Shown in pieces: positions 1 through 6,769 of a DNA stretch of 14,410 bases. The first letter of the stretch is position 1. The number at the start of each line of letters is the position of its first letter. The notes under the pieces are model-generated. The model made no database searches and had not been told where the DNA came from. It saw only the letters and a program-made list of their open reading frames with translations. Location: contig DHAA01000019.1 of assembly GCA_002397275.1 (NCBI GenBank), positions 1-14,410 on the forward strand, read 5' to 3'. The position numbers and the translations under genes are program-made. Source of the stretch: Thermacetogenium sp. UBA4966. Its GTDB lineage: Bacteria > Bacillota > DSM-12270 > Thermacetogeniales > Thermacetogeniaceae.

Positions 1-1019
1 CGGTTCCCTGATAAAATATTTTTTAACGCCTCTTTTGCCAGATCCATATTAATCACTTTTTGATTGAGGTTACCGTAGGCGACTACCCGCAGGAGAGCTC
101 CCTCCAACTCTCGAATATTGGACTTGATATTGGCCGCGATAAATTGAATGACGTCGTTATCGTAAAGATCTATATTCTCCAGCTGCGCTTTTTTCCTTAA
201 GATCGCTTCTCTTGTTTCCAGATCGGGCTTTTGAATGTCCGCAATAAGGCCCCACTCAAATCGTGAACGCATCCTGTCCTCAAGGTTCGGAATTTCCTTG
301 GGCGTACGGTCGCTGGAGATGATTATCTGCTTATCGGCGTCATGAAGGGCGTTAAATGTGTGGAAAAACTCCTCCTGAGTCCTCTCTTTGCCGCCTAGAA
401 ACTGAATATCGTCGATCAAGAGAACATCGACCCTGCGGTATTTATTGCGGAACTCGACGGTCTGATCGTCTTTGATGGCGTTGATCAGTTCGTTGGTAAA
501 TGTTTCCGAGGAGACATAAACGACTTTGTAGTCCTGATCGCTTTCTATGACATGGTTGCCGATGGCGTGCAGAAGGTGAGTCTTGCCGAGGCCCACCCCT
601 CCATAAATAAAAAGAGGATTATAGGCTTTGCTTGGAGAATCCGCTACCGCCAGGGCGGCTGCATGAGCCAGCCTGTTGTTGTTGCCGATGACAAAGGAAT
701 CAAAAGTATATTTCGGATTGAGAGAAGGCGTTGCGTCCACTTTGGGAAAGAAAATATTTTCTTTGCTGTTGGGGGTTACGAAGCGCAGAGTGAAATTTTT
801 ACTGTATTTATATTCTAAATAGGAGCGGATCAAAGCGCTGAAGCGCGTTTCCAGCCAATCACGGGAAAATTCATTTAAAGTCAGGATGACCAGCGTTCCG
901 TCGTGATAAGCCAGGGGATTCGTGGTGTTGACCCAGGTAGAAAAACTGTGCTCGTCGAGCTCTTGTTTTAATATTTCCAGGACGTCGTTCCAGATATCGT
1001 TGAGCTTTGTTTTATGCAA
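1..1019 (-). CDS. dnaA: Chromosomal replication initiator DnaA (3' end outside window)
   Basis: DnaA binds DnaA boxes, forms an ATP-dependent filament and opens oriC. About 339 residues are visible, covering domain I (about residues 1-80), a short linker and most of the AAA+ domain III. Visible motifs are Walker A GGVGLGKTH (140-148), Walker B LLIDDIQF (200-207), sensor 1 ISSDR (234-238), the arginine-finger region RSRFEWGL (251-258) and sensor 2 NIRELEGAL (301-309). The DNA-binding domain IV lies beyond base 1. I chose the TTG at 1017-1019 because it gives the usual N-terminus (LNDIWNDVLEILKQ) and has an AGGAG ribosome site about 10 bases upstream; no in-frame ATG is available. The gene is divergent from rpmH, and DnaA-box-like 9-mers lie between its promoter and start, which fits autoregulation (inferred). 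The identification is certain. Confidence 0.98.
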   Translation of the reverse strand, partial: MHKTKLNDIWNDVLEILKQELDEHSFSTWVNTTNPLAYHDGTLVILTLNEFSRDWLETRFSALIRSYLEYKYSKNFTLRFVTPNSKENIFFPKVDATPSLNPKYTFDSFVIGNNNRLAHAAALAVADSPSKAYNPLFIYGGVGLGKTHLLHAIGNHVIESDQDYKVVYVSSETFTNELINAIKDDQTVEFRNKYRRVDVLLIDDIQFLGGKERTQEEFFHTFNALHDADKQIIISSDRTPKEIPNLEDRMRSRFEWGLIADIQKPDLETREAILRKKAQLENIDLYDNDVIQFIAANIKSNIRELEGALLRVVAYGNLNQKVINMDLAKEALKNILSGN

Positions 1020-1036
1020 CAGGAATACACTCCTAT

Positions 1037-1100
1037 AAAGATATTCACAACATGTTAATAACTTGTTGATAACTACGATACAATAATAAATATAACAAAG
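1037..1100. other. Putative oriC segment: DnaA boxes and AT-rich stretch
   Basis: Three near-consensus DnaA boxes (consensus TTATNCACA) cluster just upstream of dnaA. They are ATATTCACA at 1041-1049 on the plus strand, TTATTAACA at 1053-1061 on the minus strand and TTATCAACA at 1064-1072 on the minus strand; the last two are only 2 bases apart. An A/T-rich run with TAATAAATATAA follows (about 1080-1094) and could serve as an unwinding element. The dnaA/rpmH intergenic position is a standard origin location in Firmicutes. Function is inferred. The dnaA-dnaN side, which often holds a second box cluster, is outside the window. Confidence 0.6.
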
Positions 1101-1117
1101 ATCCGCGGTCTGTACAA
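1089..1117 (-). promoter_or_regulatory. Probable sigma-A promoter of dnaA
   Basis: On the minus strand a -35 TTGTAC (1117-1112) and a -10 TATATT (1094-1089) are separated by 17 bases and point toward dnaA. The DnaA-box-like sites at 1041-1072 lie downstream of it, so bound DnaA could hinder transcription (inferred). The -10 overlaps the AT-rich part of the putative origin. Confidence 0.55.
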
Positions 1118-1137
1118 GCGAAAGAATCTTGCGCTTC

Positions 1138-1159
1138 GCTTTGCTTGACATAGCAAAGC
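1138..1159. repeat. Inverted repeat over the rpmH -35 box
   Basis: GCTTTGCT (1138-1145) and AGCAAAGC (1152-1159) form a perfect 8-bp inverted repeat around a 6-base spacer. The arms and spacer cover the TTGACA hexamer at 1145-1150. This geometry would suit an operator for a dimeric regulator, but no known regulator is recognised. Confidence 0.5.
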
Positions 1160-1172
1160 AGTTGTCTATAAT
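1145..1172 (+). promoter_or_regulatory. Sigma-A promoter of the rpmH operon
   Basis: A perfect -35 TTGACA (1145-1150) and a perfect -10 TATAAT (1167-1172) with a 16-base spacer lie about 60 bases upstream of rpmH. This is the strongest promoter match in the window, as expected for a ribosomal-protein operon. An 8-bp inverted repeat (1138-1159) overlaps the -35 and is listed separately. Confidence 0.85.
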
Positions 1173-1230
1173 AAATAAAGAAAGTATGAGGAAATTTCAG
1201 GTGAACAACTTATAGAAAGGATTGTTGGAG

Positions 1231-1365
1231 ATGAAGAGAACATATCAGCCGAAGAAAAGAAAAAGAAAAAGAGTGCATGGTTTTTTGAGAAGGATGAGGA
1301 CAAGCGCAGGACGCAGGGTTATTAAAAGGCGCCGCGGCAGAGGTCGTCAAAAATTAACGGCGTAA
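1231..1365 (+). CDS. rpmH: 50S ribosomal protein L34
   Basis: This is a 44-residue, extremely basic protein beginning MKRTYQPKKRKRKRVHGF and ending RGRGRQKLTA. That is the diagnostic L34 pattern (MKRTxQP..., then HGFxxRM, then GRxVIxxRRxKGR), and the length is normal. L34 is an rRNA-binding protein of the large ribosomal subunit. The ATG at 1231 is preceded by GAAAGG about 10 bases upstream. It is the first gene of the operon and is transcribed divergently from dnaA. It is followed at once by rnpA, whose reading frame is already open inside the rpmH 3' end. Confidence 0.97.
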   Translation: MKRTYQPKKRKRKRVHGFLRRMRTSAGRRVIKRRRGRGRQKLTA

Positions 1366-1382
1366 GAGCGTCAGCTGCAGAT

Positions 1383-1730
1383 TACAAAAAAAACCGCCTG
1401 CGAAAAAACAATGAATTCAGGATTGTCTATAGCCGGGGACAGGTATTTTGGTCGCGCTATTTTATTCTTCACTGCTTAGAAAGAACGGATAATGACCGGA
1501 CGAGAATTGGCATCGCTCCCTCCCGAAAAATCAAGAAGGCTGTGCACCGCAATAAAATAAAGAGACGAGTCAGAGAAATTTTTCGCCGGCATCAATATCT
1601 GATTAATAATGGCTTGGATTTAGTGGTCAATATCAAAGCGGAGGCGCTCGCGGCGAGTTTTTATGATTTAAAGAAGGATTTTGCATATCTATTGAAGAAA
1701 AGTCGTGTAAGCCGGCTGATTAATCATTGA
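1383..1730 (+). CDS. rnpA: Ribonuclease P protein component (start codon unresolved)
   Basis: RnpA is the protein subunit of RNase P and helps the catalytic RNA trim tRNA 5' leaders. The frame encodes YKKNRLRKNNEFRIVYSRG, then RIGIAPSRKIKKAV, then the signature RNKIKRRVREIFR (the RNR motif), about 116 residues, so almost the full family length is conserved. No in-frame ATG, GTG or TTG exists between the previous in-frame stop (1323-1325) and GTG 1542, which would delete the conserved first half. Candidate non-standard starts are ATT 1353, with AGAGG upstream but inside rpmH, and CTG 1398. Another option is a frameshift at the run of eight A (1386-1393): one extra A would put ATT 1381 or CTG 1375 in frame and give an N-terminus TKKNRLRK. 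The coordinates mark the recognisable homologous portion. Confidence 0.9.
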   Translation, partial: YKKNRLRKNNEFRIVYSRGQVFWSRYFILHCLERTDNDRTRIGIAPSRKIKKAVHRNKIKRRVREIFRRHQYLINNGLDLVVNIKAEALAASFYDLKKDFAYLLKKSRVSRLINH

Positions 1731-1797
1731 CCGGAGGCTCTCATGCTTGACGCGGTATAGCGATGTAAGCCATATATAATATTGGAGACGGGGCATA

Positions 1798-2013
1798 ATG
1801 ATGGTCAGGAAATTGATAATTTTGTTAATCAGGCTTTATCAGAAACTTTGGTCTTCATGGCACATGCCGGTGTGCCGGTTTTATCCGTCTTGTTCTGAAT
1901 ATGCTGTGCAAGTGCTGGAAAAGCACAATATTCTCCAGGCGGGCATATTGATTGTATATCGTCTTGCTAGGTGCCACCCCTTTTGCGACGGTGGTTATGA
2001 CCCGGCGCCATGA
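1798..2013 (+). CDS. yidD: Membrane protein insertion efficiency factor YidD
   Basis: This 71-residue YidD/UPF0161 family protein is a small membrane-associated factor thought to assist YidC-dependent insertion. It has the family signature PVCRFYPSCSEYA (about 24-36), with Cys26 and Cys32, followed by a hydrophobic stretch, RLARCHPFCDGGYDPAP and the usual DGGYDPxP ending. Length is normal (about 70-85). Two adjacent ATGs (1798, 1801) follow GGAGACGGGG, and either could start it. It sits between rnpA and yidC, the classic order. Confidence 0.95.
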   Translation: MMVRKLIILLIRLYQKLWSSWHMPVCRFYPSCSEYAVQVLEKHNILQAGILIVYRLARCHPFCDGGYDPAP

Positions 2014-2085
2014 CTGGGCGAAGTTTAAAAATAACTATGCGGGAGGTGACGCCTGCCCGGCAGTAACTGGCGTGGCGGGATCAAT

Positions 2086-2775
2086 TTGTGGCAAGATATT
2101 GTCCAGGGAGTTAGTCTGATAATTCAATATTTTTATTTGGCCACGGAATGGCTGAATATACCGAGTTATGGTCTGGCGATTATTTTCTTTACCATTGCCG
2201 TCAAAATGGTTCTTTTTCCGCTGACAAGGATGCAGACGAGGTCTATGAGCGCTATGCAGGAAATACAACCTAAAATAAAGGCACTGCAGGATAAATATAA
2301 GGACAAACCGGAAAAGGCCCAGCAAATGGTGATGAATTTGTATAAAGAAAAGGGTGTTAACCCCTTTGCCGGATGTCTCCCTCTTCTCGTTCAGATGCCG
2401 ATCATTTTTGCCTTGTTCACGTCCTTGCGCACTTTTTTTGATCCGGTAAACCACCCTTCTTTTGTCAACCTCAGCAAAGCAAATTTTCTATGGGTAGGTA
2501 ACCTGGGGATGCCGGATCCTATTATTTTGCCAATATTGACGGCTGTAGCCACATTTGGGCAGCAGTATTTTTCCAGTATGGCCTCCGCCGGGAAGGTAGA
2601 TCAGACCCAAAGAACAATGCTCATCGTTATGCCTTTGTTCGTGGGGTGGATTGCGCGCACGCTGCCTGCGGGACTGGCGATATATTGGGTTATGTTCAGC
2701 TTGGCCAGCGCTGTGGAGATGTTGGTGATCAGGAGATCGGCTAAGGCTGTGAAGGGAGCAGGATCACAGGCATGA
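2086..2775 (+). CDS. yidC: Membrane protein insertase YidC/OxaI (short Gram-positive type)
   Basis: YidC inserts and folds membrane proteins, alone or with Sec. The 229-residue frame has the Oxa1/YidC core. A first transmembrane helix (about 28-47) carries Lys40, at the place of the conserved hydrophilic-groove Arg of SpoIIIJ (established for the family). A basic cytoplasmic loop (48-95) follows, then the signature NPFAGCLPLLVQMPI and further helices. It has no lipoprotein signal, as in other short clostridial homologues. The TTG at 2086 gives the usual MWQDIV start, with GGCGGGA just upstream. However, an almost perfect ribosome site GGGAGGTGA (2041-2049) lies 6 bases before an in-frame CTG at 2053, which would add 11 residues. 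The stop overlaps the jag start (ATGA), indicating translational coupling. Confidence 0.96.
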   Translation: MWQDIVQGVSLIIQYFYLATEWLNIPSYGLAIIFFTIAVKMVLFPLTRMQTRSMSAMQEIQPKIKALQDKYKDKPEKAQQMVMNLYKEKGVNPFAGCLPLLVQMPIIFALFTSLRTFFDPVNHPSFVNLSKANFLWVGNLGMPDPIILPILTAVATFGQQYFSSMASAGKVDQTQRTMLIVMPLFVGWIARTLPAGLAIYWVMFSLASAVEMLVIRRSAKAVKGAGSQA

Positions 2776-3407
2776 AATCTGTTGAAGTCGAGAGCGGCAG
2801 TATAGAGGAAGCCATACATGAAGCTCTTCAGGAATTAGGCGTGACCCGGGAAGAGGTTGATATAGATATACTGGAAGCAGGGTCTCGCGGCTTATTTGGA
2901 ATTATCGGCGGAAAACAGGCGAAGGTGCGAGTGGCGTTGAAAATAACGCCTGAACAGGTGATCAGGACTTTTTTGGACGATGTGGTCGACGCCATGGATT
3001 TAAATGTGGAGTACAGGGTTTTTACGGAGGACGGTTACTGGTGCGTTGAGTTTGACGGGGAGGATGTAAGGTTTATCATCGGCAGGCGCGGTAAAACACT
3101 TAATTCATTGCAGATGCTGGTTAATATGGCGGTCAATAATAAACTGGAAAATAGAATAAGGATTATAGTCGATGCCGAAGGGTATCGCCGCAGAAGGGAG
3201 CAGTCGCTGCGGCGGTTGGCGCGTAAGACAGCGGAGCGTGTTTGCCGGACGAAATCCAGTGTCGCTTTAGAGCCTATGACACCGCAGGAACGGCGCATTA
3301 TACATTTAGAGCTTCAGGAAAACGATCAGGTTTCCACCATGAGCCGGGGGGACGATCCCTACCGCAAGGTAGTGATCTGCTATAATAACCAGGGGCAGAG
3401 GATTTAG
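2772..3407 (+). CDS. jag: RNA-binding protein Jag/KhpB (EloR)
   Basis: This 211-residue protein has the complete Jag architecture. An N-terminal Jag_N domain (about 1-55) carries the signature SRGLFGIIGGKQAKVRV. A KH domain (about 75-140) carries the GxxG loop IGRRGKTL (103-110). A C-terminal R3H domain (about 145-208) carries ERRIIHLEL, the R-x3-H motif, and later DPYRKVVI. Members bind RNA, partner with KhpA and influence cell elongation and division in Firmicutes (family knowledge). The ATG overlaps the yidC TGA by 4 bases. It is the last gene of the rpmH operon; an intrinsic terminator follows 27 bases after the stop. Confidence 0.96.
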   Translation: MKSVEVESGSIEEAIHEALQELGVTREEVDIDILEAGSRGLFGIIGGKQAKVRVALKITPEQVIRTFLDDVVDAMDLNVEYRVFTEDGYWCVEFDGEDVRFIIGRRGKTLNSLQMLVNMAVNNKLENRIRIIVDAEGYRRRREQSLRRLARKTAERVCRTKSSVALEPMTPQERRIIHLELQENDQVSTMSRGDDPYRKVVICYNNQGQRI

Positions 3408-3434
3408 TTACAATAATTAATGCGGTGATAGATG

Positions 3435-3460
3435 GGGGGAATCTGATTCCCCCTTATTTT
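3435..3460 (+). terminator. Rho-independent terminator after jag
   Basis: GGGGGAATC (3435-3443) and GATTCCCCC (3445-3453) are perfectly complementary. The realistic hairpin is 7 bp (GGGGGAA/TTCCCCC) with a TCTGA loop, followed by TTATTTT. It separates the rpmH-jag operon from mnmE. Confidence 0.85.
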
Positions 3461-3517
3461 GTATCAGCGGGAGCCTTATTATTTTACTGCCGTTGACGGC
3501 GGGGGAAGGATGCCGTT

Positions 3518-4903
3518 ATGCTGGAAAACGATCTGATTGCAGCCCCGGGCAGCGCCCTGGGGGATGCCGCGGTCAGTATGATACGTTTGAGCGGGGATGG
3601 CGCCATACAGTTGGCGGCATCTATTTTTAAACCGCGCACAAAGAAAGTTGATCTTCTGCGTGTCCATTCTCACACTATGCACCTGGGCTACATCTATGAG
3701 CAGCACGAGCGGATAGTTGACGAAGTGCTTCTTTGTGTGATGAGGGCGCCGAAAACGTATACACGGGAGGATGTCGTAGAGATTAACTGTCACGGGGGCG
3801 TGCTCTGTGCGCGGCGCGTTTTGGATCTGGTGTTAAAAAAGGGGGCGCGCATCGCTGAGCCGGGTGAGTTCACCAGAAGAGCTTTTCTCCATGGCAGGAT
3901 TGATCTGACACAGGCGGAAGCGGTCCTGGATCTGATCCGGGCTCGTAGCGATAAGGGGGCAGACCTAGCCTGCAGGCAGCTGACCGGGAGATTGGCCGCG
4001 GGTATCGGTCGGCTAAAAGGCGATCTCAAAAAGATGCTGATTCAGATAGAGGCGGAAATAGATTTTCCAGAAGATGTGGAAGCGCTTTCCCGGGAGGAGC
4101 GCCTGGCAGAGATCAGCTCGCTTGGGGAAAGGGTAGCAGCTTTGCTGAAAGGGATCTGCTTGGGGCGTGTGTACCGCGAGGGGCTGAAAACAGTCCTGGT
4201 GGGAAAGCCCAATGTGGGGAAATCGACTCTGTTGAATATGCTGTTGGGTGAAGAGAGAGCGCTGGTGACCGAGATACCGGGAACCACCAGAGACATCATC
4301 GAGGAGGCGGTGGTGATCGAGGGTATCCCTCTGCGCATTGTAGACACCGCGGGAATAAGAGAGAGCGTGGGCCTGGTAGAATCGCTGGGGATAGATAAAG
4401 CGAAGAAGGAGATAGAAGAAGCTGATTTGGCGCTGGCCATGTTTGATGCAACTACCGGGATCACAGATGACGATCTGCTGGTGCTTGATTTGATCAAGGG
4501 AAAAAATGCGATCTTTTTATTAAACAAGAGCGACCTACAGCATAAAGAAGTTGATTTGCAGAATATCGAAGGCTGTCTGCACGGAAGGCCGCGCCTGATC
4601 GAGATTTCAGCTAAACTCGGATCGGGGCGAAAAGAGCTGGCGGAGGCGATATTGAATATAGTTGGCGCCGGACACTTGAGCGGCGAGTCTGTACTGATCA
4701 CAAGAAGGAGGCATCAGGCCGCCCTGGAAAAAGTGAAAGAGAACCTTGATGCGGCCTACCTTGCCGTAAACGTTGACCTCCCGCTGGAGTTTGTCGCCGC
4801 AGACCTGTGGGATGCGCGTTCCGCTCTAGGAGAGATCACCGGCGAAACCGCGGCTGAGGATGTGATCGGATCTATATTCAGTGAGTTTTGCGTGGGAAAA
4901 TAA
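3518..4903 (+). CDS. mnmE: tRNA modification GTPase MnmE
   Basis: With MnmG, MnmE installs the carboxymethylaminomethyl/aminomethyl group on U34 of certain tRNAs. The 461 residues match the family length. An N-terminal tetrahydrofolate-binding domain (about 1-118) precedes a helical domain that is split by the G domain. The G domain shows G1 GKPNVGKS (229-236), G2 TTRD (256-259), G3 DTAG (276-279), G4 NKSD (336-339) and G5 SAK (364-366). The C-terminal FCVGK (457-461) keeps the conserved Cys458. The ATG at 3518 has GGGGGAAGGA 7 bases upstream. The usual partner gene mnmG does not follow; rsmG starts 111 bases later. Confidence 0.97.
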   Translation: MLENDLIAAPGSALGDAAVSMIRLSGDGAIQLAASIFKPRTKKVDLLRVHSHTMHLGYIYEQHERIVDEVLLCVMRAPKTYTREDVVEINCHGGVLCARRVLDLVLKKGARIAEPGEFTRRAFLHGRIDLTQAEAVLDLIRARSDKGADLACRQLTGRLAAGIGRLKGDLKKMLIQIEAEIDFPEDVEALSREERLAEISSLGERVAALLKGICLGRVYREGLKTVLVGKPNVGKSTLLNMLLGEERALVTEIPGTTRDIIEEAVVIEGIPLRIVDTAGIRESVGLVESLGIDKAKKEIEEADLALAMFDATTGITDDDLLVLDLIKGKNAIFLLNKSDLQHKEVDLQNIEGCLHGRPRLIEISAKLGSGRKELAEAILNIVGAGHLSGESVLITRRRHQAALEKVKENLDAAYLAVNVDLPLEFVAADLWDARSALGEITGETAAEDVIGSIFSEFCVGK

Positions 4904-5014
4904 TGGCCAGCTTGCCTGGACGCCGGACGGGGGAGAAGCGTTGCCGTCGGACAGCCGGAGCGGGTGCTGTAGCCGGCAGAAGGAGAATATCAGGATAGAT
5001 AGAGGCGGTCGAAT

Positions 5015-5734
5015 ATGGATTCGGGCATAGATCTTTTAACCGAGGGCGCCGGACAAATAGGAATTTACTTGCGGGATGAGGAAAAAAAGAAGTTCCACTT
5101 ATATGGAGAATTAATTCATTATTGGAATAGAAAAATGAATCTTGTCAGCTGCGGCAGTGAAGAGGAGCTGTACAGGCTTCATTTTCTTGACTCCCTGATG
5201 TGCAGTTTGGGATACGACATGAACGCTCCGCGGAGAGTAATTGATCTGGGGAGCGGCGCCGGGTTTCCGGCGCTTCCTTTGAAAATATGTTTTCCGAACT
5301 TGCGGTTTTGTCTGGTTGAGTCGCGGAAGAAGCGCTCTCTTTTTTTGCGGACTGTTGTTGCCGAACTGGATCTAAAGGATTGTCTGGTGATCAGCGAAAG
5401 GCTGGAGAATATCGCCAGCCGCAAGGAATACAGGGCTGTTTTCGATTGCGCCGTGGCCAGAGCTCTTGCCCCCCTCAGGGTGCTGCTGGAATTAGGTCTG
5501 CCCTTCCTGAGATGCAAAAAGGGGAAGCTGGTCGCCTTAAAGGGGTATGAGGCGCAAAAGGAAATAGATGCGGCGGATAAAGCGCTGCGGGTGTTGAGAG
5601 GCAGGGTGGAAGGGGTGATTCCCTATTCTTTTCCAGGCGAAAGGGGAAGGCATGTGATTGTCATAGCTAAGGACGGAGAGACCCCCGACAAGTTTCCCCG
5701 CAGGCCGGGGGCGCCGGCAAAAAGACCGTTATAG
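5015..5734 (+). CDS. rsmG: 16S rRNA (guanine-527-N7)-methyltransferase RsmG
   Basis: RsmG (GidB) methylates N7 of G527 (E. coli numbering) in 16S rRNA using SAM. The 239-residue frame has family motifs YGELIHYWNRKMNLVS (30-45), the HFLDS segment (56-60), SAM motif I VIDLGSGAGFPALPL (75-89) and VARA (147-150). It ends with the typical KFPRRPGAPAKRPL tail. The ATG at 5015 is preceded by GAGGCGG at a good distance. mnmG would normally lie directly upstream but is missing. noc follows after 75 bases that contain a small inverted repeat (CAATAT, 5 bases, ATATTG at 5753-5769). Confidence 0.96.
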   Translation: MDSGIDLLTEGAGQIGIYLRDEEKKKFHLYGELIHYWNRKMNLVSCGSEEELYRLHFLDSLMCSLGYDMNAPRRVIDLGSGAGFPALPLKICFPNLRFCLVESRKKRSLFLRTVVAELDLKDCLVISERLENIASRKEYRAVFDCAVARALAPLRVLLELGLPFLRCKKGKLVALKGYEAQKEIDAADKALRVLRGRVEGVIPYSFPGERGRHVIVIAKDGETPDKFPRRPGAPAKRPL

Positions 5735-5809
5735 TATTGCAGGAAAATTATTCAATATGACGAATATTGTCAATCAGAAAAGAACAAAAGCGCGGGAGGT
5801 TATGGAGAG

Positions 5810-6649
5810 TTGCTGGAAAAATTTTTTAAGGGCCAGGCGTCACAACGGAGAACAGCCGTCATCCCCATAAATAAAATTAAATATGGCAAGTTTCAGCCCC
5901 GCTTTGCTATCGATGATCTTCAACTGCAAGAACTAGTAGATTCAATCAAGGAAGTCGGAGTATTGCAGCCGGTTGTCGTCAGGCCGGGGGACGACTGTTA
6001 TGAACTGATCGCCGGCGAACGCAGGGTGCGTGCCGCCACCATGGCAGGGCTGAAAGAAATTAACGCTGTGGTCTGCAACTTGAATGATCGGGAAGCCGCG
6101 GAAGCAGCTCTAGTGGAAAACATACAGCGCCGTAATCTGCACTTTTTAGAAGAGGCCGAAGGCTTCCAGAAACTGATCGATCATTTTCATTTAACCCAGT
6201 CCGAGGTGGCGCGCAAGATGGGTCTCGGACAGAGCACAGTCGCCAATAAGCTCAGGCTATTAAAGCTGGAGCCGCAGGTACGGGAGAGGATCTATCAGTT
6301 GAAATTATCGGAGCGGCATGCTCGGGCGCTGCTTGAGCTTGATAACGCTGATTCCCGGATGGCCGCGCTGCAATATGCAGAGGAGAATGAGATAAACGTA
6401 CGGGACTGGGAGACGTTGATCAAGACCGGGAATACCCAAAAAGACGACAATATTATTTCCCGGGAAATAAAAAAGCGCAAGAAAAGACAAAAGATTAAGC
6501 CTGTTGTTAAAGACCTGCGTTTATTTATCAACTCTCTGCAGAAGGGAGTCAGCGTATTGCAGGAGGCCGGGTTTGATGTGCAGCTGCTCCATGAGCAGCA
6601 TGACAGCGGGCTGCGGATTATCGCGGATTATCATCGAGATAGCGGATAA
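5810..6649 (+). CDS. noc: Nucleoid occlusion protein Noc (ParB family)
   Basis: Noc is a CTP-dependent ParB paralogue that spreads from NBS sites, attaches DNA to the membrane and blocks division over the nucleoid. The 279 residues show the ParB/Noc CTP-binding motifs GERRVRAA (69-76) and ENIQRRN (103-109). The helix-turn-helix is SEVARKMGLGQSTVANKLRL (131-150). The GQSTxANKLRLLKL...ERHARALL pattern is characteristic of Noc rather than Spo0J. The N-terminus MLEKFFKG could serve as the short amphipathic membrane-targeting segment known in Noc. The TTG at 5810 lies 10 bases after GGGAGG. A closer ATG (5802) is in another frame and soon stops. An exact Noc-binding palindrome lies inside the gene (6454-6469). 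In B. subtilis-type order parA would follow directly; here about 2.85 kb intervenes. Confidence 0.93.
   Translation: MLEKFFKGQASQRRTAVIPINKIKYGKFQPRFAIDDLQLQELVDSIKEVGVLQPVVVRPGDDCYELIAGERRVRAATMAGLKEINAVVCNLNDREAAEAALVENIQRRNLHFLEEAEGFQKLIDHFHLTQSEVARKMGLGQSTVANKLRLLKLEPQVRERIYQLKLSERHARALLELDNADSRMAALQYAEENEINVRDWETLIKTGNTQKDDNIISREIKKRKKRQKIKPVVKDLRLFINSLQKGVSVLQEAGFDVQLLHEQHDSGLRIIADYHRDSG
6453..6470. promoter_or_regulatory. Noc-binding site (NBS) inside noc
   Basis: TTATTTCCCGGGAAATAA is a perfect 18-bp palindrome. Its inner 16 bases, TATTTCCCGGGAAATA, are identical to the NBS described for Bacillus subtilis Noc. It lies within the 3' third of the noc coding sequence. I found no other exact copy in the window; a partial match (TTTCCCGGGA) occurs in mnmE at 4086-4095. 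Confidence 0.85.
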
Positions 6650-6675
6650 TGGTGTCTCGGCGCCATAGTTTTATA
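6649..6675 (+). terminator. Possible weak terminator after noc
   Basis: ATGGTG (6649-6654) can pair with CGCCAT (6661-6666), including one G-T wobble, around a 6-base loop. AGTTTTATA follows. The stem is short and the T run interrupted, so this is tentative. Confidence 0.35.
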
Positions 6676-6684
6676 CCCCTTTTA

Positions 6685-6715
6685 TTTAATATGGATATAA
6701 TTACCATATATTAAA
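6685..6715. repeat. AT-rich imperfect inverted repeat
   Basis: TTTAATATGG (6685-6694) faces CCATATATTAAA (6704-6715) across 9 A/T bases; the right arm has two extra bases. ATGGATATAA within it (6691-6700) recurs at 7046-7055, just beyond the transposase remnant. It could mark the edge of a decayed insertion, but no clear IS terminal repeat is recognised. Confidence 0.35.
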
Positions 6716-6769
6716 TCCCCTCGTCAGTCAACTGAGCACAAACGCTTTATCTAAGTGCTGGACAACTCG

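Noticed and set aside
1733..1760. GGAGG followed by a 5-codon ORF (MLDAV) after rnpA
   Set aside because: It is too short to support a function and could easily be chance.
1747..1780. TTGACG and TATAAT as an internal promoter before yidD
   Set aside because: The spacer is 22 bases, too long for a sigma-A promoter.
2035..2454. 139-codon minus-strand ORF over yidC
   Set aside because: It is a shadow frame antisense to the clearly conserved yidC.
4086..4097. TTTCCCGGGA in mnmE as a second NBS
   Set aside because: The outer bases of the palindrome do not match; it is only a partial site.
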